Part shown: positions 24,810 through 32,563 of the stretch, in pieces
How the letters are laid out: every line of letters begins with the position of its first letter
Numbering within the stretch: the first letter of the stretch is position 1
Assembly: GCF_028689785.1 (NCBI RefSeq)
Contig: NZ_JAQVCN010000020.1
Span: forward strand, 1 to 64,000
DNA: 64,000 nucleotides
Direction: 5' to 3'
Source of the DNA: Zoogloea sp.
Lineage (GTDB): Bacteria; Pseudomonadota; Gammaproteobacteria; Burkholderiales; Rhodocyclaceae
Notes under the pieces: generated by a model
Databases searched by the model: none
What the model saw: the letters and a program-made list of their open reading frames with translations, nothing else
What the model was told of the DNA's origin: nothing
Translations under genes and position numbers: made by a program

Positions 24810-25669
24810 TGCTCGAAGCGCCCCGCGTAGTCCCGGGCGAACTGCCAGGCCACCCGGCCGCTGCGGGAGCCACGCAGCAGCGCCCACTGCAAGGCCTCGC
24901 CCCGGGCATCGGGGATGGCCTCGGCCGGCACGCCGAACTCGCCCAGCCAGTGTCGCACCACGGCCAGATATTCGTCCTGGCTGAAGGGGTAGAAGGAGAT
25001 CCACAGACCGAAGCGCTCGGACAGGGAGATCTTCTCCTCTACGGCCTCGGCGGGGTGTACTTCGCCGTCCTTGTGCTTGGTGGCCGCATTCTCGGAGAAG
25101 TACTCCGGCATGAGGTGGCGCCGGTTGGAGGTGGCGTAGATCAGCACGTTGTCCGGCACGGCGGCGAGGGAGCCGTCGAGGACACTCTTTAGCGCCTTGT
25201 AGGCCGGTTCGCCGTCTTCGAAGGAAAGGTCGTCAGTGAACAGAATGAAACGTTCCGGGCGCCCTTCCACCAGTTCGACGATGTCCGGCAGGTCGATCAG
25301 GTCGTCTTTGTCCACCTCGATCAGGCGCAGGCCTTCGGCAGCGTATTCGGTCAGCAGGGCCTTGACCAGGGATGACTTGCCTGTGCCCCGGGCGCCGGTC
25401 AGCAGCACGTTGTTGGCGCGTTTGCCATTGAGGAACTGGCGGGTGTTGGCGACGATGCGGGCCTTCTTGTCGTCGATGTCTTGCAGATCGGCGAGGCGGA
25501 TCTGGTGGGGGTGCTGCACCGCCTGCAGGCCGGCAGTATTCCCCTTGCGGCGCCAACGGAAGGCGCTCGATGCTTGCCAATCGGGGGCTTGCGGGGCGGC
25601 TGGGAGAAAATGTTCAAGGCGCTCGAGCAGCCGTTCGGCGCGGGCCAGAAAGTGGTTCAGGTCAGTCAT
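24806..25669 (-). CDS. DUF815 AAA+ ATPase
   Basis: P-loop ATPase of unknown role. The Walker A motif GARGTGKSSLVKALL (about residues 92-106) and Walker B FILFTDDLSFEDGE are clear, followed by IYATSNRRHLMPE (sensor 1) and SERFGLWISFYPFSQDEYL. It belongs to the DUF815 group, related to AAA+ helicase-loader-like ATPases. 287 aa. Four-base overlaps join it to the 34-aa membrane protein upstream and to the Nudix gene downstream, so the three are likely one translationally coupled operon. Confidence 0.87.
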   Translation of the reverse strand: MTDLNHFLARAERLLERLEHFLPAAPQAPDWQASSAFRWRRKGNTAGLQAVQHPHQIRLADLQDIDDKKARIVANTRQFLNGKRANNVLLTGARGTGKSSLVKALLTEYAAEGLRLIEVDKDDLIDLPDIVELVEGRPERFILFTDDLSFEDGEPAYKALKSVLDGSLAAVPDNVLIYATSNRRHLMPEYFSENAATKHKDGEVHPAEAVEEKISLSERFGLWISFYPFSQDEYLAVVRHWLGEFGVPAEAIPDARGEALQWALLRGSRSGRVAWQFARDYAGRFEQ

Positions 25670-25770
25670 GGAGGGGCGTCCGTATCCTTGTTCTTCGGGT
25701 TGCGCAGGGCCACGGCAACGATGACGAGCAGCACGGCAACAATGCCGAGTTCAAGGCCGATCAGCCACAT
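25666..25770 (-). CDS. 34-residue single-span membrane protein
   Basis: A very small frame with one strong transmembrane helix (LIGLELGIVAVLLVIVAVAL) and a short charged tail with Asn/Lys/Asp. ATG 25770 is preceded by AAGGGA at good spacing, and its stop overlaps the ATG of the DUF815 gene. The good ribosome site, coding-like overlap and membrane profile argue that it is real. Function unknown; it may anchor a partner. A longer open frame in the same phase (from 26652) lies inside mltA and is not used. Confidence 0.65.
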   Translation of the reverse strand: MWLIGLELGIVAVLLVIVAVALRNPKNKDTDAPP

Positions 25771-25857
25771 GGATGTTCCCTTTTGCAGGCCCGGTCGGGC
25801 AAAGCGGTGGTTATACTCGGGCGGGTATCGACAGCAAGCCACGAGTTTACCCCATCC

Positions 25858-27102
25858 ATGTTCCCCGTCATTTCCCGCCTGCCGGTTCTTTTTCCGGTAT
25901 TCCTCCTGGCCGCCTGTGCCGCTTCCCCCAGGCCGGTGAGTGAGCCGGCCCGTGCTCCGATCACCACGCCCGCTCCAACGACATCCTCGACGGCTTCCGT
26001 GCCCTCCGTTGGGGCGGCCGCGCCAGGCGGGGCTCCGGCGCCCCAGCCTCTGGCGCGGCCGCTGCAGGCTGCCGACTGGTCCGATCTGTCGGGCTGGGCA
26101 GCCGATCCGGTGGAGGATGCATGGCCGGCCTTTGTTGCCTCCTGCCGGGCGGTGGGCCGGCAGCCGGTCTGGCGGCCAGTGTGCGATGCGGCCAGAGCTC
26201 TGGGGGAGAACCCGGGGGGCGTTGCGGTGCGCCGTTTCTTCGAGGCACGGTTGAGCCCTTGGCGGGTGGTGAACCCGGATGGAACGCGGGAAGGGCTGGT
26301 TACCGGCTATTACGAGCCCCTGATCAAGGGTAGCCGCAGTCGCAGCAAGGCGTATCCGTGGCCGGTGCATGGCGTGCCGGATGATCTGCTGACCATCGAT
26401 CTGGGTGATGTCTTTCCTGATCTGAAGGGCCAGCGGGTGCGGGGGCGCCTGGCCGGCAATCGGGTGGTGCCCTACTACACCCGTGCCGAGTTGGCCCGCC
26501 AGACCGAGCGCTTTGCCGGCAAGACCCTGCTCTATGCCGAGGATGCCGTCGAGCTGTTCTTCCTCCAGGTGCAGGGGTCCGGGCGTGTCCAGTTGCCGGA
26601 CGGCAGCGTGCTGCGGCTGGCCTATGGCGACACCAACGGCCATCCCTATCAATCGATCGGGCGCTGGCTGGTGGATAAGGGCGAGATGAGGCTGGAGCAG
26701 GCATCCATGGAGGGCATCAAGAACTGGGCACGGGCCAACCCGGGACGCCTGCAGGAGATGCTCAACGCCAATCCGAGCTATATCTTCTTCCGAGAGGTGG
26801 CTCAGTCCAGCGGTGGTCCGGTGGGTGCCCTGGGGCAGCCGCTGACCGAAGGGCGCAGCCTGGCGGTGGATCCACGCAGCATCCCGCTGGGGGCGCCGGT
26901 GTTTCTGGCTACCACCCAGCCCAACAGCCCGCAGCCCCTGCGCCGCCTTATGCTGGCCCAGGATACGGGAAGTGCGATTAAGGGGGGCGTGCGCGGGGAC
27001 TTCTTTTGGGGGTTTGGCGCCGAGGCTGGCGCCCTTGCCGGGCGGATGCGTCAGAAGGGGGAAATGTGGGTTCTATGGCCCAGGGACCAGGTGCCTCGAT
27101 AG
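25858..27102 (+). CDS. mltA: Membrane-bound lytic murein transglycosylase A
   Basis: Outer-membrane lipoprotein that cleaves peptidoglycan to 1,6-anhydromuropeptides. A lipobox (FLLAACAAS, Cys about 20) ends the signal peptide, a Pro/Ala/Thr-rich linker follows, then the MltA domain (GLVTGYYEPLIKGSR, FFLQVQGSGRVQLPDG, YGDTNGHPYQSIGRWL) and the 3D domain with the catalytic Asp (MLAQDTGSAIKGGVRGDFFWG). I use ATG 25858 (414 aa), which gives a proper signal peptide. A TATACT -10-like box at about 25813-25818 lies upstream. Confidence 0.93.
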   Translation: MFPVISRLPVLFPVFLLAACAASPRPVSEPARAPITTPAPTTSSTASVPSVGAAAPGGAPAPQPLARPLQAADWSDLSGWAADPVEDAWPAFVASCRAVGRQPVWRPVCDAARALGENPGGVAVRRFFEARLSPWRVVNPDGTREGLVTGYYEPLIKGSRSRSKAYPWPVHGVPDDLLTIDLGDVFPDLKGQRVRGRLAGNRVVPYYTRAELARQTERFAGKTLLYAEDAVELFFLQVQGSGRVQLPDGSVLRLAYGDTNGHPYQSIGRWLVDKGEMRLEQASMEGIKNWARANPGRLQEMLNANPSYIFFREVAQSSGGPVGALGQPLTEGRSLAVDPRSIPLGAPVFLATTQPNSPQPLRRLMLAQDTGSAIKGGVRGDFFWGFGAEAGALAGRMRQKGEMWVLWPRDQVPR

Positions 27103-27241
27103 TCCGGATGGGTGAAAGCGTAGATTTGTAATAACTATTGCGTAAATTCTTGGTTCGCTGGCACGGTGTTCCTGGCTATCGTGCGAAGCTCGCGCCTCTG
27201 TTCATTGACGCGATCGGATCTGCATGTTTACGGAGACCACC

Positions 27242-28090
27242 GTGCCCCTCACCGAACTGGTTCACTATTTCAACAAGCGCAATCGACTTGCCTGCAGTGC
27301 CGGGGACGAAGACTGCTTGGCGATTGTAGATGGGCAGGTCCGGGCGCAGTTTCGCGGTAATGTGCTGGGCTCCCTGTTCCAGCCGGTGGTCGAGCGCCTC
27401 AGCGGTCAGGTGATCGGTCATGAGGCGCATCTCCAGGTGCTGGCGGGGGAGTGGGCGGGGGGGCCGACCCAGGGGGTTTTCCTGGAAGCCTCCGACGATC
27501 ACGAACTGGTCTACCTGGACCGGCTGGTGCGCACCCTGCACGCGCTCAATTTCCTGCTGGAGCGGGAGCAGCACGGGGGCTTTCTGGCCCTCAACATTCA
27601 TCCGCAGCTGCTGCGGGTGGTGCGTGAGCATCACGGACATGTGTTTGAGTCCATCCTGGCGCGTTGTGGCCTGACCTCCGAGCGGATCGTGCTGGAGGTG
27701 TCTGATGATGGCTTTGACGGCATCTCGCGCCTGAGATCCGCCATCGCGGCTTACCAGGCGCGGGGCTACCGGGTGGCGATCGATAATTTCGGCCGTCACA
27801 CGGCCTGCCTGGATCGCCTGGAGACACTTGCACCCGACATCGTCAAACTTGATCGCAGCCTGATCGGTCATGCCGGGCACCTGAGCCTGGCCAAGCGGGT
27901 GATGACGGAGCTTAGCGGAGAAATCCGGCGACTGGGCGCTCGGGTGGTGTGCCAGTGCATCGAGAACCCCCTGCAGTTGCAGGTGGCCCAGGATGCAGGT
28001 GTGGACTGGCTGCAGGGTTACCGCATTGGCCGGCCGGCGGCCCACTGCCTGCCGGTGGTGAGACCGCGTCAGCCCCGCGAGGCGGCCTGA
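27242..28090 (+). CDS. Degenerate EAL-domain protein
   Basis: Single EAL-like domain, probably without c-di-GMP phosphodiesterase activity. The EAL motif is replaced by GHEAHLQ; LNIHPQ keeps the Asn; the metal-binding DDFG reads IDNFG; DIVKLDRSLI keeps the Lys; the usual AEGVE glutamates read CQCIE; QGYRIGRP keeps the C-terminal QGY. Several metal ligands are therefore lost, so it may be a c-di-GMP receptor or protein-binding domain. GTG 27242 (282 aa) has GGAG seven bases before it and is preferred over ATG 27224. No other domain is visible. Confidence 0.85.
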   Translation: MPLTELVHYFNKRNRLACSAGDEDCLAIVDGQVRAQFRGNVLGSLFQPVVERLSGQVIGHEAHLQVLAGEWAGGPTQGVFLEASDDHELVYLDRLVRTLHALNFLLEREQHGGFLALNIHPQLLRVVREHHGHVFESILARCGLTSERIVLEVSDDGFDGISRLRSAIAAYQARGYRVAIDNFGRHTACLDRLETLAPDIVKLDRSLIGHAGHLSLAKRVMTELSGEIRRLGARVVCQCIENPLQLQVAQDAGVDWLQGYRIGRPAAHCLPVVRPRQPREAA

Positions 28091-28097
28091 GCGGTAC

Positions 28098-28130
28098 GGG
28101 GCAGCGGGCCTTGGGGCCCGGGCCTGCCCC
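28098..28130. terminator. Possible bidirectional hairpin between EAL gene and dsbC
   Basis: GGGGCAG at 28098-28104 pairs with CTGCCCC at 28124-28130, with inner GGGCC/GGCCC pairs. It lies between two convergent genes. A short TGTCTTT follows on the plus strand; the T run is poor, so terminator function is probable rather than certain. Confidence 0.45.
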
Positions 28131-28144
28131 TGTCTTTCAAAGTC

Positions 28145-28873
28145 TTATTTGCCGCCCGCGGCTTGGGTCATGGCTTGCTCAAGCTGGGCCAGGGGTACTG
28201 CGCCAGGCAGGCGATTGCCATCGGCGGTGAAGATGGTCGGGGTGCCGCTGACCTTGATCTTCTGGCCGAGGGCTACGTTCTTGTCGATGGCGCTGGTGTC
28301 GCAGCCTGCGGCCGCGGCGGCGGGCGTTTTGCCTGCAGTCATCCAGTCGTTCCAGGCGGCAGCCTTGTCCTTTGCGCACCAGATGTTTTTCGATTTTTCG
28401 GTCGAGTCAGGGCTCAGGATGGGGTAGAGGAAGGTGTACACCGTTGCATCCTTGAGACCCTGCAGATCTTTGGCCAGGCGTTTGCAGTAGCCGCAGTTGG
28501 GATCTTCAAAGCTGGCGATTACCCGCTTGCCGTTGCCGCGAACCTGCTTGATCGCCTGGTCGAGGGGCAGGGTGGCGAAGTCGATCTTCATCAGCTGGGC
28601 CATCCGTGCCTGGGTGATGTTCTTGCGTGTCTTGGCGTCGATCAGGCTGCCATCGATCAGAAAGCTGACGTTGGCGTCGGTGTAAAGCAGTTCGCCCGAC
28701 TTGAGCACGACTTCGTAGAGGCCACCATAGGGGGTCTTCTTGATGCTTTCCACGGCGGGAGCGTTGAGAAAGTTCTCGACGTTTTTCTTGACCGAGCTTT
28801 CATCGGCCGCGTGGGCGACGCCCGCTGCAAGGAGAAGGGTGGCGAGCAGCGAACGTACGAAGGGGAATTTCAT
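28145..28873 (-). CDS. dsbC: Thiol:disulfide interchange protein DsbC
   Basis: Periplasmic disulfide isomerase. A signal peptide (RSLLATLLLAAGVAHA) is followed by the dimerisation domain (about residues 25-85) and a thioredoxin-fold domain with active site DPNCGYCKRL and the cis-Pro loop VSGTPTIF. A second cysteine pair (WCAK and GCDT) matches the structural disulfide of DsbC. ATG 28873 gives 242 aa; the longer open frame to 28954 overlaps the next gene. It should be kept reduced by DsbD, which is not in this window. Confidence 0.94.
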   Translation of the reverse strand: MKFPFVRSLLATLLLAAGVAHAADESSVKKNVENFLNAPAVESIKKTPYGGLYEVVLKSGELLYTDANVSFLIDGSLIDAKTRKNITQARMAQLMKIDFATLPLDQAIKQVRGNGKRVIASFEDPNCGYCKRLAKDLQGLKDATVYTFLYPILSPDSTEKSKNIWCAKDKAAAWNDWMTAGKTPAAAAAGCDTSAIDKNVALGQKIKVSGTPTIFTADGNRLPGAVPLAQLEQAMTQAAGGK

Positions 28874-28916
28874 CCGGGAATCTCCAGGGAAAGGGCAGGT
28901 GAGGCTAAGGTGGGGC

Positions 28917-30080
28917 TCAGAAACGGCCGGCGATGGCGTATCGAACCAGCGCATTGCGTACGACCGGCAGGCGGTTGGTGAGGTTCAGTCCAAAATTGCG
29001 CAGCCCAGACAGAAGCGGATCGGCGGGCTTGAACAGCCGGTTGAGCCCGTGGGTGGTGTACTGGAGCAGGGCGGTTTCTTCGGCCCGGGCGCGGGCGTAG
29101 GCGCGCAGGATTACCAGCTCGCCCGGGTCGCGCCAGGGGTCGAGGGCGGCGAGTTGCTCGGCGAGCACGCGGGCGTCCTGGTAGCCCAGGTTGATGCCGT
29201 GCCCCGATAAGGGGTGGATAGCGTGGGCCGCATCACCGATCAGGGCCAGGCGGGGTTTGACGACGGTTTCGACGCGCATCAGGCGCAGCGGGAAGGCGGC
29301 TGCCGGGGTGATGGTTTCGAGCTTGCCCAGGCGGAAATCGCCGGCTTCGCCAACCCGGAGGGCGAGCGCCTCCGGTGACAACGATACGAGTTCGTCGGCC
29401 AGGGCGTCGGGGGCCGACCAGACCATGGACATGTACTCCCCGGGCAGGGGCAGGTAGGCCAGCACGCCATCGGGGCGGAACCACTGGAAGGCGGTGTTGC
29501 GGTGGGGCTTTTCGCAGCGGAAGTTGGCGACCACGCCCTTTTCGTCGTAGGGCGTGTTGCGGGCACCGATGCCGGCTGCCTGGCGTACCCATGAGTCACG
29601 GCCGTCGGCGGCAACGATGAGCCTGGATTCCAGGCGGCGACCATCCGCCAGGGTCAGGCAGGCGCTGTCTTCGTCGAAGGCGAGGGCGGTGGGGGCGGCC
29701 GGGCAGAGCAGGCTGACGTTGTGCTGGCGCTTGACCGTTTCCCAGAGTTCCAGCTGCATCTGGCTGGATTCGAGAATCCAGGCGAGTTCGCGGAGGCCGC
29801 AGTCGTAGGCCGAGAAATCCAGCCGTCCACCGGCATCGCCGTGGATCTCCATGTCGTAAACCGGAGCCAGGCGTTGTGAGTCCAGGTGCTGCCAGATGCC
29901 AATGGAGGACAGGAAGTCCACATTGGCGGCGCTGATGGCGTAGATGCGGGGATCCCAGCCAGTGGGTCGGGCCGGGGGGCGGGCTTCAACGATACCGACT
30001 TTGAGGCGGCTGCCGCGGAGAGCAGCGGCGAGGGCTGCGCCGGCGAGCCCGGCACCTACGACGAGTACATCGAATTTCAT
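28917..30080 (-). CDS. UbiH/UbiF-family FAD-dependent hydroxylase
   Basis: Flavoprotein monooxygenase of the UbiH/UbiF/COQ6 family, acting in ring hydroxylation of ubiquinone. FAD motifs: N-terminal GxGxxG (VLVVGAGLAGAALAAAL), the middle ADGRDSWVRQAAGI and GDAAHAIHPLSGHGINLGYQDA near the C-terminus. 387 aa from ATG 30080; the frame upstream to 30137 is not conserved-looking. Which ubiquinone carbon it hydroxylates cannot be told from sequence alone. It precedes dsbC by 43 bases on the same strand. Confidence 0.88.
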   Translation of the reverse strand: MKFDVLVVGAGLAGAALAAALRGSRLKVGIVEARPPARPTGWDPRIYAISAANVDFLSSIGIWQHLDSQRLAPVYDMEIHGDAGGRLDFSAYDCGLRELAWILESSQMQLELWETVKRQHNVSLLCPAAPTALAFDEDSACLTLADGRRLESRLIVAADGRDSWVRQAAGIGARNTPYDEKGVVANFRCEKPHRNTAFQWFRPDGVLAYLPLPGEYMSMVWSAPDALADELVSLSPEALALRVGEAGDFRLGKLETITPAAAFPLRLMRVETVVKPRLALIGDAAHAIHPLSGHGINLGYQDARVLAEQLAALDPWRDPGELVILRAYARARAEETALLQYTTHGLNRLFKPADPLLSGLRNFGLNLTNRLPVVRNALVRYAIAGRF

Positions 30081-30143
30081 GGGGCAATCTCCTGCGCCGG
30101 GATTGTGCCGGACGGCGCAGGGGAAGTCACCCGCCACAGGGGT

Positions 30144-30632
30144 TTAGCGCAGCGGCGGTGGCGGCGGTGGGTAGGGGTAGGCTTGGGGCGGTAGTGGTGT
30201 TGCGCGGTAGTGGTAGGCGCTGTTGCCGGGCAGTTGGTTGCCCTTTGCGTACATGCATTGCTGGTAGGCGATGTCGTAGCGGCGCTGAGCTTCACTGCCG
30301 CTGAACGAGGCCTGGCCGGCACCGCTGGCAGTTCCGGCCACCATGCCGATGGCCGCACCTGTCGCGGCACCGTGCTGGCCGCCGGCGAGGGCTCCTGCTG
30401 CGGCGCCGATGGCGGTGCCGGCGACCGCATTGTCGACGAGACTGCGGTTGGCCAACTCATTGGGGGCGGCGCCTATCGATTGGGCGGCGAAATTGCGGCA
30501 CAGGCGGTCATCGGCGACGAACACGTCAAAGGGCTTGCCCGGGGCCGGCATCACCGCGACCCGGGGGCCGTCCGGCAGGCTGGCGCAGCCCGCGAGCAGC
30601 GCCAGCAGGGCGAGAGGGAGGGTGTGCTTCAT
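30144..30632 (-). CDS. Glycine-zipper lipoprotein
   Basis: Predicted outer-membrane lipoprotein of 162 aa. The signal peptide ends in a lipobox (LLALLAGCASL). The centre (about residues 70-110) is an alanine/glycine-rich glycine-zipper region (AVAGTAIGAAAGALAGG and further repeats) that could insert into or span a membrane, followed by SEAQRRYDIAYQQCMYAKGNQ, a motif shared with other glycine-zipper family proteins. The tail is Pro/Tyr-rich. ATG 30632 overlaps the stop of the upstream YYC-repeat gene, so the pair is co-translated. Function unknown. Confidence 0.83.
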   Translation of the reverse strand: MKHTLPLALLALLAGCASLPDGPRVAVMPAPGKPFDVFVADDRLCRNFAAQSIGAAPNELANRSLVDNAVAGTAIGAAAGALAGGQHGAATGAAIGMVAGTASGAGQASFSGSEAQRRYDIAYQQCMYAKGNQLPGNSAYHYRATPLPPQAYPYPPPPPPLR

Positions 30633-31141
30633 CGCCGGACTCCCTGCGGGACGGGTGTTCCCGCGGTGGCCGGTGTCGCGCGCCATCCCGATGGACATTC
30701 CTGGACGTAGGGGTAATAGGCGCCGGCTGCGTCGCAGTAATACCAGGTGCTGCTTGCCGCCGGCGCCGGTGTCGCCGGTGGGGTCGAGGGCACCGCCCGC
30801 CAGCCTTCGGCGCAGCTCTCCACATAGGGATAGTAGGCTTTTGCGCTGTCGCAGTAGTACCAGTTCTGCGCGGCCGGGGTAGCGGGAACCACGACGGGCT
30901 CGGGCTGTTCGATGACGACGGTACGTGGCTGAGTGACTAACGGATAGAGCAGCATGCCGGTGCCGGCAATCCACCACAGACTGTTGAAGTCGTTGTAGCG
31001 GCCGTGCCAGTGGCCGGAAGGGTAGCCCCGCGGCGGGCCGCCATATCGCCCACCTGCTTCGGCGGGAGTTGCTGTCAGGATGCCGGCCATGGCCAGAGAA
31101 AGAAGCGCGGTCGCTGAGCGGACAACAAATGGTGAGTACAT
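30629..31141 (-). CDS. Exported protein with two WYYCD...CxxGW repeats
   Basis: Signal peptide (ALLSLAMAGILTATPAEA), then a Gly/Arg/Tyr-rich stretch, a hydrophobic segment (WWIAGTGMLLYPLVT) and two copies of a ~22-residue unit of the type WYYCDxAxxYYPYVxxCxxGW separated by a Pro/Ala/Thr linker. The paired cysteines in each unit suggest a disulfide in the periplasm. ATG 31141 has GGAG six bases upstream. 170 aa. The repeat is known from small envelope proteins of proteobacteria without assigned function. Overlaps the glycine-zipper lipoprotein gene by four bases. Confidence 0.8.
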   Translation of the reverse strand: MYSPFVVRSATALLSLAMAGILTATPAEAGGRYGGPPRGYPSGHWHGRYNDFNSLWWIAGTGMLLYPLVTQPRTVVIEQPEPVVVPATPAAQNWYYCDSAKAYYPYVESCAEGWRAVPSTPPATPAPAASSTWYYCDAAGAYYPYVQECPSGWRATPATAGTPVPQGVRR

Positions 31142-31274
31142 GTGGAACTCCGGAAAGGCTTGCGTGCTCATTCCAGCACCGGCTGTGGCTGCATATGTGT
31201 ACCGGGGCTTCACAGACGTAAGCAGATGCAAGCGGGGGCTTGTCTGTAAAATCCGCTTACTTGTGGACTGCAGC

Positions 31275-31352
31275 ATGAATGTGTCCGATTTGGCGGCGTT
31301 AGCAGTGGCGGCTGGGGAAAATGTTGAATCCTTTATTGACTGGGTTGTTTGA
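31275..31352 (+). CDS. Possible 25-residue upstream ORF
   Basis: A short frame MNVSDLAALAVAAGENVESF... that stops in a TGATG overlap with the ATG of the next gene. No clear ribosome site precedes ATG 31275. The stop/start overlap suggests translational coupling if it is expressed; it may equally be chance in the divergent promoter region between 31142 and 31351. Confidence 0.25.
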   Translation: MNVSDLAALAVAAGENVESFIDWVV

Positions 31353-31780
31353 TGGATGTACGCAGGCTGGTTGTTATCCTCTGTATCGTGACCCTGCTGG
31401 CCGTGGGCGTTGTGCTTTTTCTTCAGCAGGAGGCTGCGGAGGTGGGGCGTCCGGCCAACAATGCGGCTATCGCCGAACATGTTGAGGCGCATCACGGTCC
31501 GGCGTTGAGGGCCATTGGCGTTCGCAGCCTGGGTGTGGATCGGCGCTCCGATGATGTGGTGGTGGTCTTTGCCGGTGGAGGGCGTCTCGGGCAGCGTGTC
31601 GCCGGGCGCTTGCCTGGGCTGGCGGGTGCTGAGGGGTGCGGTGAGCTGGATGTGGGCATTTCCGTTGGGGAGGCGATCACTGCCTGGGGGAATGCCCGGG
31701 CCCCCGAGTTCCGTTCCCGGCTGGACTGCGTGATTGCCGAGGTGGTGGAACAGGCCGCCGATCTGCGTGGTGGCGATTGA
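31352..31780 (+). CDS. Small membrane-anchored protein, unknown function
   Basis: 142 aa with one N-terminal transmembrane helix or uncleaved signal (LVVILCIVTLLAVGVVLFLQ) and a soluble domain, presumably periplasmic, with many Val/Gly/Arg residues. I do not recognise the family. ATG 31352 overlaps the stop of a tiny upstream frame; TTG 31349 is also possible. It lies directly before the RNase P RNA gene, whose promoter starts just after its stop codon. No motif suggests an activity. Confidence 0.6.
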   Translation: MDVRRLVVILCIVTLLAVGVVLFLQQEAAEVGRPANNAAIAEHVEAHHGPALRAIGVRSLGVDRRSDDVVVVFAGGGRLGQRVAGRLPGLAGAEGCGELDVGISVGEAITAWGNARAPEFRSRLDCVIAEVVEQAADLRGGD

Positions 31781-31808
31781 TTGCGGGACGCGACCGGGCG
31801 GCAGCGGC

Positions 31809-31814
31809 TATACT
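31809..31814 (+). promoter_or_regulatory. -10 box of rnpB
   Basis: TATACT is placed about seven bases before the predicted 5' end of the RNase P RNA. No good -35 is seen at the standard distance. Confidence 0.55.
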
Positions 31815-31821
31815 CCCGGCC

Positions 31822-32211
31822 GGGAAGTTCGCCAGGCAATCGCGGTGCGTTCGCGCATCGAGGAAAGTCCGGGCCCCGCAGAGCAGGATGCCGGCTAACG
31901 GCCGGGCGCCATAGCCTTCGGGTGAAAGCGACGGAAAGTGCAACAGAGAGCAGACCGCCGATGGCTCCTCGCGGAGATCAGGCAAGGGTGAAACGGTGGG
32001 GTAAGAGCCCACCGCGGACGTGGTGACACGGACGGCACGGTAAACCCCATCCGGGGCAAGGCCAAATAGGGGGACGTTGAGGCTGCTCGCTGAGTCCCCG
32101 GGTAGGCTGCTAGAGCGGCGTGGTAACGCGTCGACCAGAGGAATGATTGCCCGGAGGGCCGGTCTCCGGACGGGCCTTCTCGACAGAACCCGGCTTATCG
32201 GCGGACTTCCC
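31822..32211 (+). ncRNA. rnpB: RNase P RNA (M1), bacterial class A
   Basis: Catalytic RNA that removes 5' leaders from pre-tRNAs. Hallmarks: GAGGAAAGTCCGGGC (about 31859), GGTAAGAGCCCACCGCG in the middle, GACCAGAGGAATGATTG and the terminal CAGAACCCGGCTTATCGG. The 5' end GGGAAGTTCGCC pairs with the 3' end GGCGGACTTCCC (helix P1), which fixes both ends. The ORFs called across it are spurious. Confidence 0.95.
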
Positions 32212-32257
32212 AACTTCCCCGGTTCAATCCACTTTTCCCCACCGACCCGCTGTTTTG

Positions 32258-32289
32258 TTGCGCAATGTTGCGCCGCGAAACGCTTTTTT
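32258..32289 (+). terminator. Weak terminator candidate after rnpB
   Basis: TTGCGCAATGTTGCGC is self-complementary and is followed, after GCGAAACGC, by six T. The stem is short, so support is weak. The stretch 32212-32460 shows no gene; it also carries a small hairpin CACCCT-TGA-AGGGTG at about 32297-32311 and AT-rich DNA near 32345-32395. Confidence 0.35.
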
Positions 32290-32464
32290 ACCGCTGCACC
32301 CTTGAAGGGTGATGCTCCCCGTCATCAAGGGGGGAAACTGCGGCGATTAATCAAGCACTTTTGCAATGTTTTCTAGGGTCATTGATTTATAAGCGGATTT
32401 CCTCAAAAGCCCGCTCCCGTCCTCTAAGTGCTTGTGTCCAAAAGAGATTTACGCTCCGGTCAGC

Positions 32465-32493
32465 TTGACCGTGTATTTCTTTTGCTCTAAAGT
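32465..32493 (+). promoter_or_regulatory. Main dcw promoter (Pmra)
   Basis: TTGACC (-35, 32465-32470) and TAAAGT (-10, 32488-32493) are separated by exactly 17 bases. The -10 box runs into the MraZ repeats. The leader before mraZ would be about 65 bases. Confidence 0.7.
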
Positions 32494-32530
32494 GGGACGA
32501 AGTGGACGAAAGTGGGAGAAAGTGAGTTTT
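32491..32530 (+). repeat. MraZ-box repeats, 10-bp period
   Basis: Four consecutive decamers start AGTGGGACGA, AGTGGACGAA, AGTGGGAGAA, AGTGAGTTTT, each with a GTGG or GTGA core at a strict 10-bp spacing. This is the known operator layout for MraZ, which represses its own cluster in other bacteria. A further AGTGGGG occurs at 32552, next to the mraZ ribosome site. Confidence 0.8.
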
Positions 32531-32563
32531 TTCTGCTCGTCCGGGTGAAGAAGTGGGGGAAAC

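Noticed and set aside
27155-27172. TGGCACG upstream of the EAL gene, a perfect -24 half
   Set aside because: There is no TTGC at the correct distance; a -24 element alone is not a sigma-54 promoter.
31677-32213. Open frames on both strands across 31.7-32.4 kb
   Set aside because: They overlap the RNase P RNA gene, whose conserved sequence and terminal pairing explain the region.
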